Positions 50,164-61,340 of a stretch of DNA of 64,000 bases are shown one piece after another. The position numbers and the translations under genes were made by a program. Under the pieces are notes generated by a model. That model was not told the DNA's origin. It ran no database searches and worked only from the letters and a program-made list of their open reading frames with translations. Where the stretch lies: the NCBI GenBank assembly GCA_963791315.1, contig CAWBRQ010000001.1:1-64000 (forward strand). Reading direction: 5' to 3'. The first letter of the stretch is position 1; every line of letters begins with the position of its first letter. The DNA is from JACCZX01 sp963791315. Lineage in GTDB: Bacteria > Pseudomonadota > Gammaproteobacteria > Burkholderiales > Burkholderiaceae_F.

Positions 50164-50489
50164 CTCACGGGCAATTAGTACTGGTTAGCTCAACGCCTTA
50201 CAGCGCTTCCACACCCAGCCTATCAACGTCCTGGTCTAGGACGACCCTTAAGGGAGGTCAAGCCTCCGGGAAGATTAATCTTCAGGCAAGTTTCCCGCTT
50301 AGATGCTTTCAGCGGTTATCTTTTCCGCACGTAGCTACCCGGCGATGCCACTGGCGTGACAACCGGTACACCAGAGGTGCGTCCACTCCGGTCCTCTCGT
50401 ACTAGGAGCAGCCCCCGTCAATCTTCCAGCGCCCACGGCAGATAGGGACCAAACTGTCTCACGACGTTTTAAACCCAGCTCACGTACCT

Positions 50490-50522
<33 letters not shown>

Positions 50523-50596
50523 GGCTACAGCCCCAGGATGAGATGAGCCGACATCGAGGTGCCAAACACTGCCGTCGATATGAACTCTTGGGCAGT

Positions 50597-50669
<73 letters not shown>

Positions 50670-50774
50670 TAGACCTGCTTTCGCACCTGCTCGACTTGTC
50701 AGTCTCGCAGTCAAGCACGCTTATGCCTATGCACTATCAGTACGATTTCCGACCGTACCTAGCGTACCTTCGTA

Positions 50775-50819
<45 letters not shown>

Positions 50820-50973
50820 TACCATGCACTGTTCCCCGCCCGGATAACGGGCGTAGGTTAGAGCCGCAAACAAATCAGGGTGGTATTTCAAGGTTGGCTC
50901 CACGAGAGCTAGCGCCCCCGCTTCAAAGCCTCCCACCTATCCTACACAGATCGGTTCACAGTCCAATGCAAAG

Positions 50974-51005
<32 letters not shown>

Positions 51006-51078
51006 AGCCGCGGGTAGATTGCATCATCACAAACATTTCAACTTCGCTGAGTCTCGGGAGGAGACAGTGTGGCCATCG

Positions 51079-51160
<82 letters not shown>

Positions 51161-51859
51161 TGGGGCTTCGATCAAGGGCTTGCACCCCATCACTTAACCT
51201 TCCAGCACCGGGCAGGCGTCACACCCTATACGTCCACTTTCGTGTTTGCAGAGTGCTGTGTTTTTAATAAACAGTCGCAGCCACCGATTCTCTGAGACCT
51301 TCTCACGCTTCGGGCGTTTCTCCCGTCACGCTACACAAGGCACACCTTCTTCCGAAGTTACGGTGTCAATTTGCCGAGTTCCTTCTCCCGAGTTCTCTCA
51401 AGCGCCTGAGCATATTCAGCTCGCCCACCAGTGTCGGTTTTCGGTACGGTCGTATCTAACTGAAGCTTAGAGGCTTTTCCTGGAACCACATCCAATCACT
51501 TCGCGGCTTACGCCACTCGATCCTTTTCCTTGGTGATACGCCAGCGGATTTACCTACCGGCCACCTACGATCAGAAACCGGGACATCCAACACCCGGATG
51601 ATCTTCAACAGTCCGTCCCCCCATCGCATTAGATATCGGTGCAGGAATATTGACCTGCTTCCCATCGACTACGACTTTCGTCCTCGTCTTAGGGGCCGAC
51701 TCACCCTGCTCCGATGAACGTGGAGCAGGAAACCTTGGGCTTACGGCGAGGGGGCTTTTCACCCTCTTTAACGCTACTCATGTCAGCATTCGCACTTCTG
51801 ATACCTCCAGCAGCCCTCTCGAGCCACCTTCGCAGGCTTACAGAACGCTCCCCTACCAC

Positions 51860-52002
51860 GTAAACGCTTCGCTTCAACTTGCTCATGGTGGCGACGACGG
51901 CGCAGCCGGCGTTGCCAAACCTAAAAAAGAGAGAGGGTTCTGTTCACTCTGAACAGAACTGACAAAAGGAGTGAAGCGAACAAGTTGAAGTGAAGCGTTT
52001 AC
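51860..52002 (-). other. 23S intervening sequence at helix 45
   Basis: 143 bases flanked by 22-base arms (51860-51881 and 51981-52002) that pair with one mismatch. They replace the short helix-45 loop between the conserved CTCCCCTACCAC and ATCCGCAGCTTCGG blocks. Inside is a second perfect hairpin, GTTCTGTTCA-CTC-TGAACAGAAC, at about 51937-51959. The layout matches RNase III-excised IVS elements of gammaproteobacteria. Confidence 0.85.
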
Positions 52003-52159
52003 ATCCGCAGCTTCGGTTATCGACTTAGCCCCGTTACATCTTCCGCGCAGAAAGACTCGATCAGTGAGCTATTACGCTTTCTTTGAAGGATGGCTGCTTC
52101 TAAGCCAACTTCCTGACTGTCTTAGCCTTTCCACTTCGTTTCCCACTTAGCCGATATTG

Positions 52160-52194
<35 letters not shown>

Positions 52195-52613
52195 CGTGTC
52201 CGGACGTTAGCACCCGGTGCACTGTCTCCCGCGCTTGCACTTCCAAGTATTCGGAGTTTGCCATGGTTTGGTAAGGCGCCATGCCCCCCTAGCCATAACA
52301 GTGCTCTACCCCCTGGAGTGATACGCGAGGCACTACCTCAATAGTTTTCGGGGAGAACCAGCTATTTCCAGATTTGTTTGGCCTTTCACCCCTATCCACA
52401 GCTCATCCGCTACTTTTGCAACAGTAGTCGGTTCGGTCCTCCAGTGAGTGTTACCCCACCTTCAACCTGGCCATGGATAGATCATCTGGTTTCGGGTCTA
52501 CACCCTGCGACTGAACGCCCTATTCGGACTCGCTTTCGCTACGCCTTCCCTATACGGTTAAGCTTGCCACAGAATGTAAGTCGCTGACCCATTATGCAAA
52601 AGGTACGCAGTCA

Positions 52614-52741
52614 CTCCAGCTTCAAGAACCCTCACTGACGACCAAGCCGGTTCAATCAGTTCGATACTTCCCTTCGTGGGGCGACCTTTGACGACGCGCT
52701 ACGCGCGACGTCAAGGTAAACGAAGGTTCTTGAAGCTGGAG
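52614..52741 (-). other. 23S intervening sequence at helix 25
   Basis: 128 bases flanked by perfect 17-base arms, CTCCAGCTTCAAGAACC and its complement, at 52614-52630 and 52725-52741. It sits between GGTACGCAGTCA and CTCCTACTGTTTGTATG, the normal helix-25 ends. An inner hairpin (ACCTTTGACG...ACGTCAAGGT) fills the middle. RNase III excision is expected. Confidence 0.87.
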
Positions 52742-53269
52742 CTCCTACTGTTTGTATGCATGCGGTTTCAGGATCTATTTCACTCCCCTTCCGGGGTTCT
52801 TTTTACCTTTCCTTCACAGTACTGGTTCACTATCGGTCGATTACGAGTATTTAGCCTTGGAGGATGGTCCCCCCATATTCAGACAGGATTTCACGTGTCC
52901 CGCCCTACTTGTCGTGCGCTTAGTTCCACTGTCGTTCTTTCACATACGGGGCTATCACCCGCTATGGCCGTACTTTCCAGAACGTTCCGTTTGAACAACA
53001 GCTAAAACGCACAGGCTGGTCCGATTTCGCTCGCCACTACTCTCGGAATCTCGGTTGATTTCTTTTCCTCTGCCTACTTAGATGTTTCAGTTCAGCAGGT
53101 TCGCTTCCACTCGCCTATTTATTCAGCGAGGGATTCCCTTGCGGGAGGGTTTCCCCATTCGGACATCTGCGGCTGTTAACGCTCGTTGCCAGCTGACCGC
53201 AGCTTTACGCAGGCTGCCACGTCCTTCATCGCCTGTAATCGCCAAGGCATCCACCACATGCACTTAGTC

Positions 53270-53289
53270 GCTTGATCCTATAACGGTGC
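53270..53289 (-). other. 23S processing stem, 5' side
   Basis: Pairs with 50144-50163 (see that entry) and encloses the 23S gene. It lies just upstream of the mature 5' end. Confidence 0.75.
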
Positions 53290-53544
53290 GGCCTGTTCCT
53301 ATTGACTACTACTGGCTCAGGACGACACGGTCATTGGGCGACCATGTTGCTAATCTCAGATTTAATGCTTGAGACTCGAATGCAATTACAACCCGTTATC
53401 AATCCTCTCCTGACTCATTACCAGGCGCAGGATTGAAACGCTTTGCTTCTTCCGAATTGTTAAAGATCGAAACAGCGATTTTGGTCAAAGACCAAACGGA
53501 AATGCACATGTCGCGCGCACTTTCGTTTGACGTTTGAGACAAGA

Positions 53545-53620
53545 TGGTGGAGGTGAACGGGATCGAACCGATGACCTCCTGCTTGCAAAGCAGGCGCTCT
53601 CCCAATTGAGCTACACCCCC
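53545..53620 (-). tRNA. tRNA-Ala (TGC anticodon)
   Basis: The minus strand reads GGGGGTGTAGCTCAATTGGG at the 5' end, anticodon loop CTTTGCAAG with TGC, T-loop GGTTCGATCCC and an encoded CCA. 76 bases. Located between tRNA-Ile and 23S. Confidence 0.96.
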
Positions 53621-53662
53621 GGTTCCTGGTCATAAGCCCCCGCTTAAGCCTCCTGCCGAGCG

Positions 53663-53739
53663 TGGTGGGTCTGGATGGACTCGAACCATCGACCCCCGCC
53701 TTATCAAGACGGTGCTCTAACCAGCTGAGCTACAGACCC
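53663..53739 (-). tRNA. tRNA-Ile (GAT anticodon)
   Basis: 5' GGGTCTGTAGCTCAGCTGGT, anticodon loop CTTGATAAG with GAT, T-loop GGTTCGAGTCC, encoded CCA. 77 bases. Located between 16S and tRNA-Ala, the usual order in betaproteobacterial rRNA operons. Confidence 0.96.
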
Positions 53740-53823
53740 CCGTCTTGCAACTTTCTTCTGGCCCACTCGCTGCCGCAAGAAACCAACCGATAAGTGTGGA
53801 CGCTTAAATCGAAGCGCGTACTC

Positions 53824-55357
<1,534 letters not shown>

Positions 55358-55595
55358 TCGATACTGTGTGCTTGATTACTCTCGCTGGAATCGAGAGGCT
55401 CTTGCGAACATCTCTTTCCATTGCGTGAGCACTAATGATTTGAGTTCAGCCAAGTCAATAGCCGTGAGACTTTTCGACCTGGTTGCGCCGTTCATTAAGC
55501 GCCCACACTTATCGGCTGTTTCATTTTTAAAGAACAAGACACCCGTCGCATGCACTTTTGACGGCGCTGCGTAGCGGGAGTCGTAAAGAGGAGCG

Positions 55596-55624
55596 ATTAT
55601 GAGGGCCAGCGAAAATGCTGTCAA
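55596..55624 (-). promoter_or_regulatory. Probable rRNA operon promoter
   Basis: On the minus strand TTGACA, 17 bases, CATAAT lies about 240 bases before 16S. The spacer is optimal. A boxA-like TGTTCTTTAAAAA (about 55527-55540) lies between promoter and 16S and fits rRNA antitermination. The rest of 55358-55722 is leader. Confidence 0.75.
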
Positions 55625-55722
55625 GCAACAACGCCGGCGAGCGCGCTAGAGCGCTTCTTCAATTCTCGCAGAACCACGAATTTGGCGACTCAAACTGAAG
55701 TTTCAAATGCCTATGACAGCGG

Positions 55723-56499
55723 TCATTGGTGCGTAAACCGCGGGGCGCGCTTTTCGACGAACGCGGCCATTCCTTCCTTCTGGTCCGTCGTCGCAAAGAG
55801 AGAGTGGAAGAGTCGGCGCTCGAATAGAACACCTTCCCCCAGCGGCAACTCGTATGCGCGGTTTACCGATTCCTTTGCCATTAGGACCGCCGGCAGGGAG
55901 AAGCTTGCAATGGTGGCGGCGATTTTCAATGCTTCGTCGAGAAGATTGGCGGCCGGCACGACGCGCGATACAAGCCCTGCGCGCTCCGCTTCCGACGCGT
56001 CCATCGTGCGCGCCGACAAGATGAGATCCATCGCCTTGGCCTTTCCGACGGCGCGCGGCAAGCGCTGCGTTCCGCCCGCGCCAGGAATGATCCCAAGCTT
56101 GATCTCGGGTTGACCGAACTTCGCCGAGTCAGCCGCGATGATGATGTCGCACATCATTGCCAGCTCGCATCCGCCGCCGAGCGCGAAACCACCGACTGCG
56201 GCAATCACCGGCTTGCGAATGCGGCGGATCGTTTCCCAGTTACGCGTGATGTAGTCGGTCTTGAATACGTCCATGTAAGACCACGAACTCATTGCACCGA
56301 TGTCGGCACCCGCAGCAAACGCCTTGTCGTTGCCCGGTGATGACGATCGCGCCGATACCGTCGTCCCGTCGAAACCGAGCAGCGCCACGCCGAGTTCGTC
56401 CATTAGCGTGTCATTGAGCGCGTTGAGCGCCTTGGGACGATTGAGCCGGATCAAACCGACCCGATCGCGCGTCTCGACAATGATGTGCTCGTAATTCAT
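55723..56499 (-). CDS. Enoyl-CoA hydratase (crotonase family)
   Basis: MNYEHIIVETRDRVGLIRLN, then the oxyanion-hole segment KAFAAGADIGAM, GGFALGGGCELAMMCDIIIA and FGQPEIKLGIIPGAGGTQRL with catalytic glutamates are standard. 258 residues. Residues 40-55 (GFDGTTVSARSSSPG) are not family-like; reading one frame over gives DDGIGAIVITG, the normal text, so two opposite single-base errors cancel there. Hydrates enoyl-CoA in fatty acid degradation. Ends 365 bases from 16S. Confidence 0.9.
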   Translation of the reverse strand: MNYEHIIVETRDRVGLIRLNRPKALNALNDTLMDELGVALLGFDGTTVSARSSSPGNDKAFAAGADIGAMSSWSYMDVFKTDYITRNWETIRRIRKPVIAAVGGFALGGGCELAMMCDIIIAADSAKFGQPEIKLGIIPGAGGTQRLPRAVGKAKAMDLILSARTMDASEAERAGLVSRVVPAANLLDEALKIAATIASFSLPAVLMAKESVNRAYELPLGEGVLFERRLFHSLFATTDQKEGMAAFVEKRAPRFTHQ

Positions 56500-56557
56500 T
56501 GCAGCGTCTCCGTGATTTGCGCCGCAATCTTAGCGATGCAACGAAGACGGGGCGACG

Positions 56558-59176
56558 CTAGCTGCCGGCGCGCGCCAGGTAATCGAGGATGGTGTCTGAG
56601 GACAACGCGCGGGCGTAAAAGAAACCTTGCGCGAATTCGCAGCCGATATCGCGCATGTATTCGACCTGCTCGATCGACTCGACTCCCTCAGCCACGACTT
56701 TCAATTTGAAATGTCGAGCCACGGCAAGCATTGCATGAACGATCGCGCGGCTATCAGCGTCGCCCGGAATGCCTTCGATGAACGACTGATCGATCTTCAG
56801 CGCAGTAAACGGCATGCGCTTTAGGTAGCCCAGCATTGAATAGCCGGTGCCAAAGTCATCGAGTACCAGCCCCACGCCAAGTGACGCAAGCTCAGCCAAC
56901 ACATCGTTGTTGATTTCGCTTTCCCTGACGAGCGTGCGCTCGGTGATCTCGAGCACGATCAGCTGCGGAGCAATCGCGTGCTGGGCCAGCGCAGCCCGCA
57001 CCAGCGCCGGCAGCGCGGTCGAACCCATCTCGCGCCCGGCAACGTTGATCGATACAGGCACATCGAAATCGGGGCGTACCTGTCGCCAGCGATTGATCTG
57101 TGAGCACACCTCATTCAACACCCAGCGCGTGATCCGTTCAGATAGCCCGCTCAATTCAGCTACGCCGATGAAGCGATCGGGCGTCAGCACACCATGCACC
57201 GGATGCTGCCATCGGATCAGCGCTTCCAGCCCGACGACGCGCCCACTCATCATCTCGACCTGCGGCTGGTACTCGCAAATGAATTGCGGCGCCTCGCTCT
57301 GCACGGCCTTGACGAGCTCGATACCCAGCTGGACTTCGCGCGCGGCACGCTCGTAGCGGATCGGATTGAAAAAGCTGAACTGATTGCGGCCGTCGCGTTT
57401 GGCCTGGTACATGGCTGCGTCGGCATTCTTCAGCAGCGTGCTCATATCGCGTCCGTGCTCGGGAAACAGCGCAACTCCGATCGACGCGGAAACCTGCGTG
57501 TCGATGGTCGGCACAAGATCGGTGCGATTCAGCGTTTGGGCAATCCGCGCCGCGAGTAACGCAACCTCTTGCCGGTGGACGAACTCGTTAATCAAAACGA
57601 CGAACTCGTCGCCGCCGAGACGGGCCACCGTGCCTGCATCACCGACGGTTTGTCCGAGCAGGTCAGCCGCAGACTTGATCAGCGCATCGCCCACCAGGTG
57701 GCCGAGCGTGTCATTGACATCCTTGAAGCGATCGAGGTCGATCAGCATCACTGCCATGCGCCGCTTGCGATTGGCAGCCGTCATGATCAGATCGCGCATC
57801 GTCTCGCGCAGCAGATTGCGATTCGGCAAACCGGTCAGGCCGTCATACCAAGCCAGATGCTCGATCCGTGTTTCAGCCTCCTGGCGCTGCGCGGCTTCGA
57901 GCGCCAGCGCCAGCATCAGCGACGTCGTGTTGGCGAAGCCGACGTCGTCGTCATCCCACACGCGAGATTCGTTGTGCTGCAGGCTGAGCACGCCACTGAC
58001 TTCGCCCTCGACAAGCACCGGCACGTCAAGCATGGCGCGCACGCGCGACCAGCTTCGATCGCCCGCGAATGAGGTGGTCAGCCTAGAAGTGTGGGTGTCA
58101 TTGACTACGATCGGCTGCCGATTCATCAGCTGCGCAAAGTAAGCAGGAAAGCGCGTCGCGCTAAGTTCGCGGCCTACCCAGTCGCGCATGAAACGATCAC
58201 TGCCGCGGTCGAACAGAGATTCGCAGCGCAGCGATTCGCCATCGGGCGACAAGCGCCAGAAACTTACAGCGCTGACGTCCAGCACCTCGGTCGCAGTGCG
58301 CAATATGGCCGACAGTGCGTGGGTGAAGTCAGACTTTGGCTGAATCGCCAGCTCCAGTAGCCGCTCGCGAAAACGCAGCCTTCTCGCCTGTGCGCGCTCA
58401 GCGGGGCCAAGATCGCGCGCCGTCAGCACGAGGCCACGCACGCGCGGATCGTCGAGCCGATTCGCGATAACGCAAGAAATACTGCGCCCCGCACCAGCAA
58501 GCGCGGCTCGAGTCCGCAGCAGCAGCGATGGACTCTGCCGGTCGCCTGGCTGTTCGCGCAAGATACGATCGACAGCGCGTCGGAACTCGATACGAGAAGG
58601 CTGATCGAGAATGAATTCGAACGGTGATCCGAGGACGTCGAATGCCCGTTCCCCGGTAATCGGCTCCAGCGCAGCGCTCGCATATACGACGCGCCTGTCT
58701 TCGTTCAGCACGACGGTCAGCTCGGACTGATGCTGGGCGAGTGCCCGCGCACGCATTTCGTCGAGTTGGACGCGCTTTGCAGCCGCACGCGCCTGCGCGG
58801 TTTCTGTAATCGCAATCGACGCGAATTCTTCCTGCTCAAAACGAAACAGGCGTACGGCTATGCGCGCTGTCAGGCGTCCGCCACCGCGCAAAGGAAGCTT
58901 GGTTTCGACGCTTGCGTCCGTGCCACTCGCAGCCATCGTCCACAGCCGATTCCAGCGGCGCGCGAATGCTCGATGACTTGGGAAGGGAACGATTTCTGCG
59001 ATGCTGCGGCCGATTGGAGAATCGCCACCCACCAACTCGGAAGCCTCAGTATTTAACGCGAGAATCTGGCCGGCGCCGTTGACGCACAGCATTGCCACAC
59101 CGGCGTAATCGAATGCCGCGCGCTTGAGCGAACTTTCGACAGCTGCTTGCCGCAGCGGAATGACAGTTGATGCCAA
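56558..59176 (-). CDS. PAS-PAS-GAF-GGDEF-EAL cyclic-di-GMP signalling protein
   Basis: 872 residues without an obvious membrane segment. Residues about 15-260 hold two PAS-like units, 280-440 a GAF domain (LLELAIQPKSDFTHALSAIL through LALALEAAQRQEAETRIEHL), 455-620 a GGDEF domain with intact ARLGGDEFVVLI, and 635-870 an EAL domain with GLEALIRWQHP, LDDFGTGYSMLGYL, KIDQSFI and VVAEGVES. Both cyclase and phosphodiesterase signatures are intact, so it could make or break c-di-GMP, depending on input. Divergent from the oxidoreductase at 59.4 kb. Confidence 0.92.
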   Translation of the reverse strand: MASTVIPLRQAAVESSLKRAAFDYAGVAMLCVNGAGQILALNTEASELVGGDSPIGRSIAEIVPFPSHRAFARRWNRLWTMAASGTDASVETKLPLRGGGRLTARIAVRLFRFEQEEFASIAITETAQARAAAKRVQLDEMRARALAQHQSELTVVLNEDRRVVYASAALEPITGERAFDVLGSPFEFILDQPSRIEFRRAVDRILREQPGDRQSPSLLLRTRAALAGAGRSISCVIANRLDDPRVRGLVLTARDLGPAERAQARRLRFRERLLELAIQPKSDFTHALSAILRTATEVLDVSAVSFWRLSPDGESLRCESLFDRGSDRFMRDWVGRELSATRFPAYFAQLMNRQPIVVNDTHTSRLTTSFAGDRSWSRVRAMLDVPVLVEGEVSGVLSLQHNESRVWDDDDVGFANTTSLMLALALEAAQRQEAETRIEHLAWYDGLTGLPNRNLLRETMRDLIMTAANRKRRMAVMLIDLDRFKDVNDTLGHLVGDALIKSAADLLGQTVGDAGTVARLGGDEFVVLINEFVHRQEVALLAARIAQTLNRTDLVPTIDTQVSASIGVALFPEHGRDMSTLLKNADAAMYQAKRDGRNQFSFFNPIRYERAAREVQLGIELVKAVQSEAPQFICEYQPQVEMMSGRVVGLEALIRWQHPVHGVLTPDRFIGVAELSGLSERITRWVLNEVCSQINRWRQVRPDFDVPVSINVAGREMGSTALPALVRAALAQHAIAPQLIVLEITERTLVRESEINNDVLAELASLGVGLVLDDFGTGYSMLGYLKRMPFTALKIDQSFIEGIPGDADSRAIVHAMLAVARHFKLKVVAEGVESIEQVEYMRDIGCEFAQGFFYARALSSDTILDYLARAGS

Positions 59177-59383
59177 TGGACTCCTAAAGCGTCATCCTGA
59201 CTATTTTCGATTCTGCCACGATGCACGCTTCTCGCCGACAGAAAAGCCGAAAAAGGGGACATGGAGCGGCTTACCTGCTACATACGCCGCGGGCACGCGC
59301 CACGCTCGCGACGCCGAGAGACCAGGGTCGCCTCCGTAGTATCGTCGTCAGCTGCACCCACCGGCGGCACCGCTAGGCATCCG

Positions 59384-60370
59384 ATGTTCAAAGCAATCTA
59401 TTTGACCAAGTCAGATCAATTTCGGGCCGAGCTGCGCGATCTGGACGACGCAGAGCTCGAAGCGAATACGCCCGAGGCAGATACGACAGTTGCGATCGAC
59501 TATTCGACAATCAATTACAAAGATGGGCTCGCGCTAACGAACAAGTCACCCGTGGTTCGTAAGTGGCCCATGGTGCCTGGAATCGATTGCTCAGGCACGG
59601 TCGAGATAGGGACCTCGTCACACGTGCGTGCAGGCGATCACGTCGTACTGAACGGCTGGGGCGCGGGCGAAACTCTTTGGGGTGGCCTCGCCCAGCGCGG
59701 GCGCTACACGGGCGGGCAGCTGGTGCGTATTCCGGCGCCGCTGACCGCGCGCGACGCCATGTCGATTGGAACTGCCGGCTACACCGCGATGCTCGCTGCG
59801 ATGGCGCTCGCCGACAACGGCGTGACTAACGGAGAAGTGTTGGTAACGGGTGCGAGCGGCGGGGTCGGATCATTCGCGGTTGCCATCCTGGCTCAGCGCG
59901 GGCATCGCGTCGTCGCCAGCACCGGAAAGCTTGCTGAAGCCGACTATCTACGAGGGTTAGGTGCCGCCGAAGTCATAGACCGTGCTGAACTAGCTGCTGC
60001 CGGCAAACCGCTCCAAAAGGAACGCTGGGTCGGCGTCATCGATTCGGTCGGCAGTCAGACGCTCGCCAACGCGTGCGCGCAGCTACGCTATGGCGGTGTG
60101 GCGGTCGCGTGCGGATTGGCGCAGGGGATGGATTTTCCGGCCACCGTCGCGCCGTTCATCTTGCGCAGCGCGCGTCTGATTGGTATCGATTCGGTAATGT
60201 GCCCAATGGATCGACGCACGCAGGCGTGGCAGCATCTGGCGCAAGAACTGGACCGCGCTAAGCTCGATGCAATTACGCGCGAGATCGCGCTGGCCGACGC
60301 GTTTGAAGCTGGCCGCGCGATCCTGGCGGGCGAGATCCGGGGCCGAGTCGTCGTCAACGTCAATGCATAA
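59384..60370 (+). CDS. MDR-family oxidoreductase (acrylyl-CoA reductase-like)
   Basis: MFKAIYLTKSDQFRAELRDL starts the protein. STINYKDGLALTNKSPVVRK and PMVPGIDCSGTV form the catalytic half; NGWGAGETLWGGLAQRGRYT, the nucleotide loop VTGASGGVGSFAVAILAQRG and DSVGSQTLANACAQLRYGGV the Rossmann half. 328 residues, intact. Closest by eye to AcuI/YhdH, which reduce acrylyl-CoA with NADPH; the related quinone oxidoreductases are an alternative. Confidence 0.9.
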   Translation: MFKAIYLTKSDQFRAELRDLDDAELEANTPEADTTVAIDYSTINYKDGLALTNKSPVVRKWPMVPGIDCSGTVEIGTSSHVRAGDHVVLNGWGAGETLWGGLAQRGRYTGGQLVRIPAPLTARDAMSIGTAGYTAMLAAMALADNGVTNGEVLVTGASGGVGSFAVAILAQRGHRVVASTGKLAEADYLRGLGAAEVIDRAELAAAGKPLQKERWVGVIDSVGSQTLANACAQLRYGGVAVACGLAQGMDFPATVAPFILRSARLIGIDSVMCPMDRRTQAWQHLAQELDRAKLDAITREIALADAFEAGRAILAGEIRGRVVVNVNA

Positions 60371-60405
60371 TCGACCCATGCCAAATGAGCACAAGGAGAA
60401 CCCCG

Positions 60406-61266
60406 ATGTCCCGATTTATCCGTAGAGGTACAGCAATCGCACTTGCCGGCGTGCTCGCCGCCGCAACCGTCAGCGTCGACGCAAAGGATCGTCGTGAATG
60501 CGACCGTGACTACAAGCCGCAGGTCGGCCAGTCCGGCAAGGACGTTGTGTGGGTGCCGACGCCCGACGAGGTCGTGCAGAGGATGCTGCGCATGGCCAAG
60601 GTCACGCCGCAAGACACTGTGTATGACCTAGGCGCCGGAGACGGAAAAATCGCGATCGCCGCCGGGAAGATGGGCGCTACCGCGGTCGGTATCGAATACA
60701 ACCCGGACATGGCGAAGCTGGCTCAATGCTATGTACAAGCCGAAGAGCTCACCGGCAAGACTCGCATTATTCAGGGCGATGTTTTCAAGGAAGACTTCAG
60801 CAAGGCGACCGTAGTCACGATGTACTTGCTGCCGGAGCTGAATTTGAAATTGCGCCCCACTATCTTGGAAATGAAACCTGGGACGCGCGTCACATCGCAT
60901 CAGTTCACGATGGGCGACTGGGAGCCCGATGAAACCGCAGAGATCGACTATCGCACGGCTTATCTGTGGATTGTGCCGGCCAAGGTCGAAGGCACCTGGA
61001 CGTTACGCGAGCAAGGTGCGGGCAATGCGCAGTACACCGTGAACCTGAACCAGAAGTATCAGAAAATTACGGGCGACGTTGCGTCGGGCTCGGCCAAGCA
61101 ACCGCTGGTGGGCGCAACGGTGCGCGGCGAAGATATTCGCTTTGCTTTTAACGACGACAAGGGCGTGACGCGCACGTTGACCGGCACGGTGCGCGGCAAC
61201 GAGCTGACGGGAACGCTGAAAGGCGCCGGCGGAACCGAAACCAAGGTCACGGGGACGCGCAAGTAG
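60406..61266 (+). CDS. Exported SAM-methyltransferase-fold protein
   Basis: Start at 60406, after AAGGAG. A signal peptide (RGTAIALAGVLAAATVSVDA) precedes a Rossmann-like methyltransferase domain: VWVPTPDEVVQRMLRMAKVT, then DLGAGDGKIAIAAGKMGATA with the SAM loop, and VGIEYNPDMAKLAQCYVQ. VTMYLLPELNLKLRPTILEM is also family-like. The last 90 residues form a beta-rich domain (GTWTLREQGAGNAQYTVNL). 286 residues. SAM is cytosolic, so an exported methyltransferase is odd; the domain may bind another ligand. Confidence 0.85.
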   Translation: MSRFIRRGTAIALAGVLAAATVSVDAKDRRECDRDYKPQVGQSGKDVVWVPTPDEVVQRMLRMAKVTPQDTVYDLGAGDGKIAIAAGKMGATAVGIEYNPDMAKLAQCYVQAEELTGKTRIIQGDVFKEDFSKATVVTMYLLPELNLKLRPTILEMKPGTRVTSHQFTMGDWEPDETAEIDYRTAYLWIVPAKVEGTWTLREQGAGNAQYTVNLNQKYQKITGDVASGSAKQPLVGATVRGEDIRFAFNDDKGVTRTLTGTVRGNELTGTLKGAGGTETKVTGTRK

Positions 61267-61294
61267 CATGTAGTTTCTGGTTATTGCTTTGGCC

Positions 61295-61319
61295 AAGCCC
61301 CGCCTGTGCGGGGCTTTTG
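61295..61319 (+). terminator. Rho-independent terminator
   Basis: AGCCCCGC, CTGT and GCGGGGCT form the hairpin, followed by TTTT. It lies between the methyltransferase-like gene and the permease gene. Confidence 0.85.
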
Positions 61320-61340
61320 CTATCCAACTGGAGCGCAAGC

